Assembly: GCF_022482905.1 (NCBI RefSeq)
Contig: NZ_JAKVOI010000001.1
Coordinates: 1,923,958-1,987,957 of the forward strand
DNA length: 64,000 nt
Direction: 5' to 3'
From: Clostridium sp.
GTDB lineage: Bacteria; Bacillota; Clostridia; Clostridiales; Clostridiaceae
Below are positions 35,069 to 43,914 of this stretch, one piece after another; within the stretch, counting starts at the first letter, position 1, and every line of letters starts with the position of its first letter. The notes under the pieces were generated by a model, which saw nothing but the letters and a program-made list of their open reading frames with translations, made no database searches and was not told where the DNA came from. A program made the translations under genes and the position numbers.

Positions 35069-36296
35069 CTATGGCAATAACAGTTGTTCTATTTTCTTCA
35101 TTTGCCAAAATCTCAGCTAATCTTAGTACTTCTTTTCTCAATGTATCATCAGAATCTATAAGCTCATTTGATATTGGAACTCTATATTTTGATAAGTTTC
35201 CTTTCAGCCTACTTCTAAGCTGGATTAGTAAATCACCCCATAGAGCTCTTGGACTACTAACACCTTTATCTGCTGGTAAATATTTATCTTCTGGAGTTAT
35301 TGGTTTATACGAATAAAATCTCAGCGAAATCACAGAATCAATTTTATTAGTTAGATAGCTTACAATACTGGTTTTTCCACTACCTGGGTCACCAGATAAA
35401 AATATCACCGGCTGTTCTCTGTTTCTAAGCTTACTCTCTAAATCATTAATAAATTGAATCCTACTTGGAAAGAATGGGCTTGGAACTTTTAAGTCATGTA
35501 TACCTTGAAATGAATCAGAATGTAATGATAATGCTTGATATACATCTTCTTTGTTTATCTCTTCACTCGTTCTAAATGTTGTAGTCCAGTCCATTAAAGA
35601 ATAGCACAATTTCTGGTATTGTCCTATAGCAATATCTTCACCAACACGAAAAGTATCTCTGATTTTATTAATAATCTCTTTTCTAACAATATCTAAATCA
35701 CCTTCATTTGCTTTAATATCAAGACACTTAAGAAATTCCATTTTTTCATCTTCTGAGTCGAGTACAGACAGCTCATTTATCCACTCATTCCAAGCAATTT
35801 CCCAAGTTTCTTCAACTGCTATATCTTTTAATGATCTGGCAACATTAATTTTATTTCTTATATATGGCCAAAAATCTTCGAGTGCAGGACGCTCGTATTT
35901 ATTGTTTTTATCTACTACCTTCGTATACTTATTTTTCCCAAACTTTCTATTAGTAAACAAGATAACTTTACAATAGATTCCTTCGTCTTTCTTGATTTTT
36001 TTCCAATCCCTTGCAAATTGAGACAAATAGGAATTACTCTTATCTCCTTTTAAAATAAGATCAGTGAAAGTTAAAGAATCATTTTCTCTCGTATGCTTAA
36101 TTTGCATACAATCTTTTCTTCCATCACTATAATTGATAACAACATCATCAAGCCCTTGTAGTTGAGATGCTTGCAGTATTACAGATTTGATATTAGTATC
36201 TTCGTTTAACATATCAACTACATATAGTAATCCTATAGACCATTCATACCAGTATGGATCAGCAATTCCTGCTGATAAATTACTCGGAATTGTCAT
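35010..36296 (-). CDS. Cap4/DUF4297-like nuclease with STAND NTPase, 5' part
   Basis: A 428-residue frame from ATG at 36296 (GGAGG eight bases upstream). Residues about 8-200 look like the Cap4/DUF4297 dsDNA nuclease domain: AGIADPYWYEWSIGLLYVVD, LQGLDDVVINY with Asp50/51 and CMQIKHTR with Gln65-x-Lys67, the PD-(D/E)xK active-site pattern. Residues about 285-415 are a P-loop NTPase: Walker A FLSGDPGSGKTS (302-309) and Walker B TTVIAIDGIDHAARA. The frame then runs into 10 unlikely residues and stops, while the ATPase continues in the frame at 31559-35068. Nuclease-NTPase-repeat architecture matches antiviral STAND (Avs-type) effectors, about 1590 residues when joined. Confidence 0.75.
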   Translation of the reverse strand: MTIPSNLSAGIADPYWYEWSIGLLYVVDMLNEDTNIKSVILQASQLQGLDDVVINYSDGRKDCMQIKHTRENDSLTFTDLILKGDKSNSYLSQFARDWKKIKKDEGIYCKVILFTNRKFGKNKYTKVVDKNNKYERPALEDFWPYIRNKINVARSLKDIAVEETWEIAWNEWINELSVLDSEDEKMEFLKCLDIKANEGDLDIVRKEIINKIRDTFRVGEDIAIGQYQKLCYSLMDWTTTFRTSEEINKEDVYQALSLHSDSFQGIHDLKVPSPFFPSRIQFINDLESKLRNREQPVIFLSGDPGSGKTSIVSYLTNKIDSVISLRFYSYKPITPEDKYLPADKGVSSPRALWGDLLIQLRSRLKGNLSKYRVPISNELIDSDDTLRKEVLRLAEILANEENRTTVIAIDGIDHAARAESHNTSRRRT

Positions 36297-36380
36297 ACTT
36301 TTTACCTCCAATACTTCGATCATTTTTCATACTTTTAATAATTATTACTTATTTATGAAAGAACAAGTATATTACTGATG

Positions 36381-36414
36381 CCACTTTTCTCCATTTACCA
36401 CTTTTCTCCATTTA
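36381..36414. repeat. Two perfect tandem 17-bp repeats
   Basis: ccacttttctccattta occurs at 36381-36397 and again at 36398-36414, followed by the start of a third copy. Multiple short repeats of this kind are typical of IS21-like element ends, but no transposase gene is present. Confidence 0.6.
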
Positions 36415-37178
36415 CCACCTATCATTTTTTAGCCCCAATAGTTTTATTAGTCTTATGAACTTCACATTATAGACATAATGATAAGCTGGTCTGATTTGCA
36501 TCATTTCGAATTTTACTCATAATAACTGTGTTATACATTACGCCCTCCTATACCATTATTCTACAAATTGTAATATTTCCCTTTAAATTATTATACCTTT
36601 TAGCTAAAAATAATGAATAAGTGCATTTTTAATATTCTTTTAAAATAAAAAAATTTATTAACTCTAGTAAAATCCATAAAAATCCCTTGCTTTTTCTCAT
36701 GAAATAGCAAGGGATTTTAGATGATATTTTTAATTTTTGTACTTCTTATCATGTATTGATATTTTTCACAATATCTCTTTTTTCTAACTCTATTCTTTTG
36801 TGTTCCCACACTCCAAATCAATAACCACAGAAACGTTAATATATTTTTTTAACTGTTTATTACGGATTTTATCCCCTTCACTCGTAAAAACAAAATGGGT
36901 GAAGAAGTGCCTAAAATTAAGGATTTCTATATAATTTTTCGTTGTATCAACACTATAGTCTCCACATGGCTCGAAATGACAGAATGAATGACTTTGGTCG
37001 ATTTTATCCCCTTTACGTTCATGGGAACATATCAATAGCCTTTTGGCTTTTTTCCCGAAAACGGACGTTCAAGGGAACATATCAATCTTTTACGAATCAC
37101 CATGCAACATCTATTTTTCCATAACCTTAATTCCATATATAGTCAGTATACAATTAACTTTGTCATTTATGTTTTATG
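36415..37178. other. Non-coding region with insertion-element-like repeats
   Basis: No gene is supported in this stretch. It contains a 22-bp direct repeat at 37015-37036 and 37065-37086 (core gggaacatatcaat, one mismatch over 22 bp) and two copies of ttttatcccctt at about 36868 and 37001. An 81-codon minus-strand frame (36790-37035) overlaps these repeats and has no coding character. Together with the tandem repeat at 36381 this looks like the two ends of a lost insertion sequence. Confidence 0.45.
36679..36718. terminator. Strong hairpin terminator
   Basis: Perfect 13-bp arms aaaatcccttgct (36679-36691) and agcaagggatttt (36706-36718) with a 14-base loop, flanked by A-rich and T-rich sequence, so it could work on both strands. 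It separates the STAND gene from the genes upstream of it. Confidence 0.7.
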
Positions 37179-38000
37179 CTATTGCGTTACTCCTTCTGAT
37201 TTCTCGGCATTCATACAAAACATGGTTACGAATTCTAAATCTCCCATATAGATTTTTACTAAGAGATACGCAATACATAAATTTATGTATTGTTCTTTTT
37301 GAATTTCAAACTCTGCATCAAGATTTTTAAATCTTTCATCTAATAAATTATTATCTAATGAATTAACAAAATTTGCTACAGCTTTCAAAATGTCAGTAAC
37401 TGATAATATAGCACCAACTGGAGTAGTTCCTGCAATTGACTTTATTAATTCAATAACTTTCTCTGTTCTTTCTTTTCTGCTTATTTTATCGGTATCATCA
37501 TAAGCTTTATCAACTTCTATTGATAATTCAGTAAACATATCAAATTTTGCTAGTATACTTGCCCCATATTGGTCATGTGATAATAAAACACACTTCTTAT
37601 TAAAATTATATAGACTCTCAAGTTGATGAAGTTTTTTCTGCATTTCTTGTTTGCTCATATAATCATGATTTTTTTTAATTTTCTTTTTTAACTCTCTTAT
37701 CTCTTTATTCAAATCGTCGTTTTGTTTTTCTCTTGCCCTATTATGTTCTTCATTTTCAGTAAAACCCTCTGCAAATTCTTGAATTTCATGCTTATGCTTT
37801 TCCTTAGCAATATTATATAAAGTCATCAGTTCATCTCCTATATCGATATGTGCTTTATAAATATTTTTTAACTCTGTTGCATACTTAATACTTTCACATC
37901 TTTGTCTCATCAATTCAATATCATCGATAAACCTACCCATATGAACCATATCAATATTATCGATAGATACTGATTTTAATATATCTTCTAATGTCTCCAT
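37179..38000 (-). CDS. Coiled-coil protein of unknown function
   Basis: A 273-residue protein with METLEDILKSVSIDNIDMVH at the start, a long charged coiled coil at about residues 60-130 (NDDLNKEIRELKKKIKKNHD), and a moderately hydrophobic stretch at about 195-225 (IKSIAGTTPVGAILSVTDIL) that might insert into a membrane. No family is recognised. It sits in the minus-strand island downstream of the HEPN-like gene, with AGGATAAAAA before its ATG. A membrane-disrupting effector is one possibility for such a layout, purely by analogy. Confidence 0.6.
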   Translation of the reverse strand: METLEDILKSVSIDNIDMVHMGRFIDDIELMRQRCESIKYATELKNIYKAHIDIGDELMTLYNIAKEKHKHEIQEFAEGFTENEEHNRAREKQNDDLNKEIRELKKKIKKNHDYMSKQEMQKKLHQLESLYNFNKKCVLLSHDQYGASILAKFDMFTELSIEVDKAYDDTDKISRKERTEKVIELIKSIAGTTPVGAILSVTDILKAVANFVNSLDNNLLDERFKNLDAEFEIQKEQYINLCIAYLLVKIYMGDLEFVTMFCMNAEKSEGVTQ

Positions 38001-38091
38001 TTTTTATCCTTTCTTAATCAGTGAGGGGGGTTTTTATGAATAAGGTTATTACAAAAACCCTTATACTAATATTCGTACTAAATATCGGGAG

Positions 38092-38120
38092 ATTTCAAAT
38101 ATTTATGAAATATTTGAAAT
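38092..38120. terminator. Perfect AT-rich hairpin
   Basis: Arms atttcaaatattt (38092-38104) and aaatatttgaaat (38108-38120) with a three-base loop lie 16 bp past the stop of the HEPN-like gene; a G-rich stem (gggttttt, about 38028-38060) follows. Probable termination or attenuation zone. Confidence 0.5.
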
Positions 38121-38135
38121 TATATATTTATCAAT

Positions 38136-39491
38136 TTATTTAACAAATTCATTTATGTATGGAAAATTTTCTAAATTAATATTATTATCTTTGCATACTT
38201 CTTTTATTTTATCTTTACTACTTTCAATAATTTCTTTAAAAGTTCTAATTCGTTCATGTCCATTATATTTTGAATCACTATTCGTTCTACTTTCAATATT
38301 ATCCTTTAGATCTTTAAAGTTATTTTCTATTTTTTCTATTAACTTAACATCCCATGTAATATAATCAAAGCATTTGATTATATAAGTATCATCTTTTCCA
38401 TTACCCCACGCATAGTAATCCCAATGCGCATCACCAGAATTATTAAACAAATCCTTTCCGGCATTCCAAAGAAACGAATTAAATACTCCATATTGTTTGA
38501 GAATATTGATTTTAGTTGGTGCTAAGTCAATGGTTTCTATCATCTTAAATTTATTATAATCCGAGGTTATTTTATATAGATTTAACAATTTGGCATCAAG
38601 CTGCAAAATATCACAAAGTAAATTCCAGAATGTATTCTGATCAATATAATATCCTTTTTCTAACATAGGTGCTAAAGATTCTTGAATAAAGACATCATGC
38701 TTACTTACCATCATATAAAATAATTTAGGGTGTTTCGTATACCAATCTAAAAAATAATCATTATGGCTATATAAAAAATCAATGAACCCATCTGTTACAT
38801 TTGCATCATTATAAACGAGGACAGTGTCCCAAAATTCAACATTGCTTTCATTAATACTTATACATGATTTATCCTTCTCATAAAGTTCATCAAAGCATTG
38901 CTTTACATTATTCTTATAAACAGAAGAAATATCTTTTAATAATTTGTTTAAGTGGGAACTTTTAAGAGAATAAAAATACCTGTAACTACGATATAATTCA
39001 TCCCCTAAATATTTCTTTCCACCTAACACATAATACTCCGGCAAATCATCTTGCATGTAATTCCAAAACTGCTCTACAGTAGCGGAAGAAATCTGTTCTT
39101 CTTTTCCGTGCGCACAACTATGCCGTGTATATTTCCATGCTTCATACCTGCTTTTTACCTTTTCTCTATTAGTAAACACAAAAACCTTACCTAAACAATT
39201 TTTGGGATTATCAGGAGCAGTAGTCAACATGTTATTTATACAATCTTCCCATTTGTCATCATTTCTTAGAACTGATATAACTTCATTATTCCAACTTGAT
39301 TCACTTATACTATCTGGCTTTGTAATTGATACAAGTACCCGTTCTCTTATTGTCAACTTAAATGCTAAGTATGACATTAGAAACGCGGATCTATAAGCTC
39401 TTATTTTATAACACATAACTGCTTCTTTCATTATTTCAATTGTATTGTCACTTAGATTATTTTCTGCCCATTCTTCAATTAGCAATTTCAT
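38136..39491 (-). CDS. HEPN-like protein, putative RNase effector
   Basis: A 451-residue protein. The N-terminal helical region reads EAVMCYKIRAYRSAFLMSYL, like the first helices of HEPN domains, and Arg123 to His128 in WKYTRHSCAHGKE gives the Rx4-6H motif of catalytic HEPN RNases. The remaining 300 residues (IDFLYSHNDYFLDWYTKHPK and others) are unrecognised and may be a sensor. HEPN RNases cut tRNA or mRNA in abortive infection. Its ATG at 39491 follows GGGGGAAG. It lies between the coiled-coil gene and the SIR2 operon on the same strand. The HEPN call rests on motif and fold impression. Confidence 0.55.
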   Translation of the reverse strand: MKLLIEEWAENNLSDNTIEIMKEAVMCYKIRAYRSAFLMSYLAFKLTIRERVLVSITKPDSISESSWNNEVISVLRNDDKWEDCINNMLTTAPDNPKNCLGKVFVFTNREKVKSRYEAWKYTRHSCAHGKEEQISSATVEQFWNYMQDDLPEYYVLGGKKYLGDELYRSYRYFYSLKSSHLNKLLKDISSVYKNNVKQCFDELYEKDKSCISINESNVEFWDTVLVYNDANVTDGFIDFLYSHNDYFLDWYTKHPKLFYMMVSKHDVFIQESLAPMLEKGYYIDQNTFWNLLCDILQLDAKLLNLYKITSDYNKFKMIETIDLAPTKINILKQYGVFNSFLWNAGKDLFNNSGDAHWDYYAWGNGKDDTYIIKCFDYITWDVKLIEKIENNFKDLKDNIESRTNSDSKYNGHERIRTFKEIIESSKDKIKEVCKDNNINLENFPYINEFVK

Positions 39492-39651
39492 CACTTACTT
39501 CCCCCTTACAGCTATATCCCTTTTTCTTATATTTCATCAATTGCTTAAGTATGGTTCGAAATACTATTATATGGCTTTGATAGATATCCACGACATTTAT
39601 AGAATTATCAGTATACTGAAACATATCCTCTCTTTCTATTTAGTCTTCCTG

Positions 39652-40474
39652 CTACAAATGCAACTTTCTCTGATTTTCTATTCTCTCTAGTAATTCTTGA
39701 TGTTTCAATGGTAGTGTTAACAACTCAGTACAGTCTGTTTGGTATATAATACATATGCTTATTGTTCTTGCAAGTGTCAAACCATATATATCTGAATACT
39801 GTCTGCAGACTTGTAATGAGTTAACTTTATCTCTTTCATCTTCACTACGGTCATATCTTTCAAATACATAGTTTAAGCCATCATAATCCATATGAACAAT
39901 ATTACTCATCATTCCATAAGGATAACTTAATACTGTTGTATTTACTAATTCCTTAATACCACTATTTTGAATGGCTTCTATCATGGCAATAAAATCCCAT
40001 TTCCTTTTAATTTCATTACGATTTTTTCTATTAATATTTTCATCAATATCAGGAAGTTCACAATCTAAGATTTTTTTGTAAATATCAGCATCCCTACTTC
40101 TTTCTGATAAATCAGTAATATAATATATTCTCGATTCTTTTATTACGTTTAGTGCCATTTATGTATGGGAGAATTTGAGAAAATTCAAACATTTTATTTT
40201 CTATTTGATCTGGCTCGCAAGCTATATAAGCTAGTTTAATACTTCCCTCCATTACAGTCCTTAACAAGCCTTCTGTTTCCCATAAGAAATCTTCTAAAAT
40301 TAAATGTAACAAAGCTTGACTATATTGTGTACAAACCGTGTTAATTTGCTTAATTGTAATTCCAATATCTGCATCTAGTTTATCAAAATTAACATTACGC
40401 ATATATATAAGAAAATCTTCAAAAGCATCGACCATTAAATTTGATATAAGTGCTCTTTCAGCTTTATTAATCAT
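39652..40474 (-). CDS. DUF5677-like protein in two overlapping frames
   Basis: The first frame (40474-40112) encodes MINKAERALISNLMVDAFED and EDFLWETEGLLRTVMEGSIK, LAYIACEPDQIENKMFEFSQ, then stops. The second (40158-39652) begins inside it, MALNVIKESRIYYITDLSER, and continues to RRTI-like helical sequence (SLQVCRQYSDIYGLTLARTI). The helical pattern with a conserved Arg and Glu (LRTVMEG) suggests a DUF5677-type protein of about 270 residues broken by a frameshift near the TA-rich stretch at 40120-40135. Two separate proteins are possible. RBS AAGGAGAG precedes the first start, 28 bp after the SIR2-like gene, so they form one operon. Confidence 0.55.
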
Positions 40475-40502
40475 ATCTTCTCTCCTTCTATTTATCGTTT
40501 TC

Positions 40503-41570
40503 CTATGCGTATGGATCTAAAAGGAGACTCTTTGTTCCTTTTTTATTTTCTTCATCAATTATTAAATCACAAGTTAATTTATCTATATCGCTAAAATTCA
40601 TATCTGGTTTAAACCCTTTATCTGGTTTCAACCAATGATTCATCATCAATCTGTCAAATGTTGCTTCACAACTTCTTCTAGGGCATCTTCCTATTGTTGT
40701 TGTAAAAAAGTTAGAATGGTATGAATAATGATGCGTATGAATAAAATCGTCCCATGATTCGATAACCTCATTTTCATTACGCAAATCAACAATTTCTATT
40801 TCTTCAAAATTTCTATCTTTCACTGCACCCCATGCTTTTTTCAACATCTCAATAGCTTCTACATCACTCTTTGGAGCGCTATATCCAAAAATAGTAACCA
40901 TATATGCTACCTCTAATGCATTACTCAATGATTTCCATGACTTTGATATAGCTGTATCACTGGCATAATCTTTATTCTTTATTGGAAATAAGAGTTTTGT
41001 TGGTGCCAGGGGTTCCCCACATCTACACGGTATCCCTACATTGCCCATGACATTATCCTCGAAGCAATATCCTACTGCAACATTTCCATGCAAAAAAGCT
41101 AACTGTGGCAAATTAGTAGTATAAGCCATAGCACGGGCATAAGCTTGAATCAATAGCGGATCCCAATTAAATGTTGCAATCAAATCTTTTGAAGTTAAGC
41201 CCATAATTAAATAATCATAAACTGTAGGGTTGCTTGGTAATTTATAATCCGACATATATTCACGTATAACCTTTTCTAATTCTTGCTTAACTTCCATACA
41301 ATTAGGTTCTATTTTACAACGTTCATCAAGTTCCATATAAATATCTTCTAAATTATCAGAGTTCGTATGTATAGCTACTTTTCCAAGTATACCAGACAAT
41401 CCTAATTTTTCAATAAATCCACTCATTGCTGATATTTTTTTACCATTCCTGTCTCCATTCGGTATAGCAGCACAACTAGCTCCTGCACCTAATAAAACAA
41501 CATGTGGTCTACGTTTCATATTATATTCATATTCGTATAAATTTTTTTCTGTTAGATAAGCATCAACCAT
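40503..41570 (-). CDS. SIR2-like NAD-binding protein
   Basis: A 355-residue protein with the SIR2-fold nucleotide-binding motif VVLLGAGASCAAIPN (GAGAS at 28-32), the paired motif LIATFNWDPLLIQ (Asn135, Asp137) and FLHGNVAVGY (His161), which line the NAD site of SIR2-like domains. A Cys pair lies in GIPCRCGEP. SIR2-like domains in Thoeris, DSR and Avs5 systems destroy NAD on phage infection. It probably works with the unknown proteins encoded before and after it in the operon. AAGGAGTG precedes its ATG. Confidence 0.78.
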   Translation of the reverse strand: MVDAYLTEKNLYEYEYNMKRRPHVVLLGAGASCAAIPNGDRNGKKISAMSGFIEKLGLSGILGKVAIHTNSDNLEDIYMELDERCKIEPNCMEVKQELEKVIREYMSDYKLPSNPTVYDYLIMGLTSKDLIATFNWDPLLIQAYARAMAYTTNLPQLAFLHGNVAVGYCFEDNVMGNVGIPCRCGEPLAPTKLLFPIKNKDYASDTAISKSWKSLSNALEVAYMVTIFGYSAPKSDVEAIEMLKKAWGAVKDRNFEEIEIVDLRNENEVIESWDDFIHTHHYSYHSNFFTTTIGRCPRRSCEATFDRLMMNHWLKPDKGFKPDMNFSDIDKLTCDLIIDEENKKGTKSLLLDPYA

Positions 41571-41620
41571 ACCTATTCACACTCCTTGAATAAAAGCATT
41601 TTTCCTGTGCTAAAAGTTTA

Positions 41621-42913
41621 TTATTCTTCCTTAAACATTTCAAAAAATAAATCTCTAAATGGTTCATCAAGTGTTGCACATACAAGTTTACTCCATGTAT
41701 CTACTCCAATATTAGTTCCTTCTACACACCAAATTTTATAATGTTCATCCCCATATCTATCAATAGATACTTGAGTGTCTGTCACTGCATCTTTATATTT
41801 TTCATTGAACACATTAATTGAATACTGATTTACTGAAAAATCTATATGATTAAAAGATTTATCATCTGGATAGTATTGTGCATGAATATAATTTGTGATT
41901 ACAAACGCATCTGTACATCGCTCTGGATTCCATAATTCTTCTACTTCAATATGGTAAAAGTTATTGTTATATTTGTCTTTATCTGGTTTTATTGTCATAA
42001 GCACTTTATCCAGTCGTTCTGGATTGTAATGGACTATGATTTCTTTTTTATTAACCATCTTTTCAACATTAGCAAAATCAACTGTAATGCCACGGTATTT
42101 TTGAGAATCCATCGTAGCTGTACTTATTAACTTGTCTTTAGGTACAGCCAATCTCTCATCACACCTAATATACAATTTTCGTGTTTTTATCTCTTCATTA
42201 ATAATTTTTATTGTGTATGGGACATCATCTAAGGCTTCCCCTATTGTGGTATCAAAAAATATGTTATATAAATAATAGCTATCACCAAGAATAAATCCTT
42301 GTCGCATAAATTTAGCATCTGTAATTAGGCTTAACCCATATTTATTATGTGACTCTTTTAGTTGCTCGTGTGATAATATTTCTGATATACCATTAATCTG
42401 TACCATTTTGCTTTGAATTAAATAACATACCAGCGCATACATAAGCATTTTTAAATCAACATCAAAATAATCTTGAAATCTAAGCTTATTTGATACTATA
42501 GTCCATAATAAAGGAGCTTCTTTATTTAATTCCTCATATTCCTTTTTGGGTTTTAGTAACCGAAATCCTGCATACCAAAAGTTATCATCATCAAAACATA
42601 GCCAACATAATTCTTCAACATCAATATCACAATTTACACACTCTTCATAGGCTTTATCAACTAATCCTTCTAAGAAAAAGGGAATTTTTTCAGAATTTTG
42701 TATGAATAACTGAAAGGCGTTAGCTGGATAATACTTAAGATATATATTAGGGCAGAGAATATGTGCTACACCACCGTGTAGTTGTTTTTTCATACTTCTA
42801 AAATAGTAATTTGCATCCCAAAACAAACCTAATTCTACTATTCTATCAATTAAATATGATAAATCTTTCTTTATGTTCACTCCAAATACACCCCCAACCT
42901 CTTTATTAAACAT
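41621..42913 (-). CDS. Unknown protein in the SIR2 operon
   Basis: A 430-residue protein with no family that I recognise. It begins MFNKEVGGVFGVNIKKDLSY and has Trp/Tyr-rich segments (WDANYYFRSMKKQLHGGVAH, CWLCFDDDNFWYAGFRLL) and a hydrophilic beta-rich C-terminus (SINVFNEKYKDAVTDTQVSI). Its start codon overlaps the stop of the preceding gene (TAATG), indicating translational coupling, and it lies 50 bp before the SIR2-like gene, so it is a likely partner, perhaps the sensor. Its start is fixed by the overlap. Confidence 0.6.
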   Translation of the reverse strand: MFNKEVGGVFGVNIKKDLSYLIDRIVELGLFWDANYYFRSMKKQLHGGVAHILCPNIYLKYYPANAFQLFIQNSEKIPFFLEGLVDKAYEECVNCDIDVEELCWLCFDDDNFWYAGFRLLKPKKEYEELNKEAPLLWTIVSNKLRFQDYFDVDLKMLMYALVCYLIQSKMVQINGISEILSHEQLKESHNKYGLSLITDAKFMRQGFILGDSYYLYNIFFDTTIGEALDDVPYTIKIINEEIKTRKLYIRCDERLAVPKDKLISTATMDSQKYRGITVDFANVEKMVNKKEIIVHYNPERLDKVLMTIKPDKDKYNNNFYHIEVEELWNPERCTDAFVITNYIHAQYYPDDKSFNHIDFSVNQYSINVFNEKYKDAVTDTQVSIDRYGDEHYKIWCVEGTNIGVDTWSKLVCATLDEPFRDLFFEMFKEE

Positions 42914-43533
42914 TACAATTTACATAGCTTTATTTCTCCTGTTTTTTCGCTTGGTTCAACTCCATAGATTATTGTAATGTCTAAATTCTTAGTAGTCTCA
43001 TAAATTTCTGGATACAATTCTTTTGTCTTGGCTAGATTCTTAGCTGTTCTATGATATTTATCATTAGGCAATTTATGATTTTTAGCATGGACAACTTCCC
43101 AATTTGTTAGTCCAATAGGATATATTCCATCGCTCTCATTATCTAACTTGTCGTATCGTAGGATTGTTTTTCTTTTTTCATCCGATACGCGGTACTCCAA
43201 AGGAACCTGTCCACTTAAGTGCCTTACAAAATCTTTAATACTAAATTCTCCTTTGCCACTACCAACTCCAAAATATTCTCTAAACTAGTTATAAGCCATA
43301 TTTCCTTCAATAGTAAATCTATATCCTCGCTGAATTTGAATTTCAAGAACATCTCCATCTATACGTTTAATAAAAATTAATTTCCATCCATCCGAACTCC
43401 TAGTATCAAGAATAACATCAGAAAGCACAGTATTATACTTATGCTTAAATGTTCCTATTTCCACATTAATATTTCGCATTGAAGAATAGAACTCTTTTAA
43501 TCCTTCCACTACTCCACTGTATGAATATCCCAT
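42913..43533 (-). pseudogene. Unknown 206-residue protein interrupted by an in-frame TAG
   Basis: ATG at 43533 opens MGYSYSGVVEGLKEFYSSMR, then RYNTV-like text (FKHKYNTVLSDVILDTRSSD) and stops at TAG (43285-43287) after NMAYN. The same frame continues without interruption for 124 more codons: FREYFGVGSGKGEFSIKDFV, RHLSGQVPLEYRVSDEKRKT, to the TAA at 42913. The continuation has good protein character and no start of its own except TTG at 43200, so a single gene with an amber mutation is the best reading. Its end overlaps the next gene. Family unrecognised, possibly a DUF found next to XRE regulators. Confidence 0.65.
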
Positions 43534-43535
43534 AA

Positions 43536-43778
43536 CTACCTCCTTATGTTCGATGATAGATTACCTACTTTTATTTTGACTCCATCAACCAATATAAAAG
43601 ACTGCTCAAAGGTAATTCCAAGAGCATCTGCAATTGCCATCAGTTCATCTAAGCTCACGGTATTTCTCTTTAGTTTTTTGTTGAAATTTTGCGGGATCTG
43701 ACCAATACGTCTTGATACCTCTGCAATACTTATATTCAGTTTTTCACATAATTGTATTACCATATCAGATGCTGTCAT
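43536..43778 (-). CDS. XRE-family HTH regulator
   Basis: An 80-residue Cro/CI-type protein: MTASDMVIQLCEKLNISIAE, VSRRIGQIPQNFNKKLKRNT as the helix-turn-helix, then LDELMAIADALGITFEQSF. It heads the operon running to 39652, and the next start (43533) lies 3 bp after its stop with AAGGAGG inside its 3' end. It probably controls expression of the SIR2-like system and itself. Confidence 0.85.
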   Translation of the reverse strand: MTASDMVIQLCEKLNISIAEVSRRIGQIPQNFNKKLKRNTVSLDELMAIADALGITFEQSFILVDGVKIKVGNLSSNIRR

Positions 43779-43860
43779 AATTTACCTCCATTGTATTTAT
43801 ATATTATAAACCTTTTGGTTGATAGCTTCAATATAAGTAACCAATATCTAAAAAAATTAA

Positions 43861-43898
43861 AAAGCACCTTGCAAGTTTCATCAACCCACAAGGTGCTT
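43861..43898 (-). terminator. Terminator of the recombinase module
   Basis: Stem aagcaccttg with caaggtgctt around a 17-base loop, followed on the minus strand by a T-rich run, 20 bp past the stop of the recombinase gene at 43915. Classic intrinsic terminator. Confidence 0.85.
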
Positions 43899-43914
43899 CT
43901 AACCATTATGCTTT

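Noticed and set aside
36381-36420. CRISPR repeat
   Set aside because: Only two directly adjacent copies without spacers; no cas genes.
36790-37035. 81-codon minus-strand frame
   Set aside because: It consists largely of repeated non-coding motifs and has no family-like segment.
43285-43287. Pyrrolysine coding at the TAG
   Set aside because: No methylamine methyltransferase or pyl gene is seen, and many other genes nearby are broken, so a nonsense mutation is simpler.
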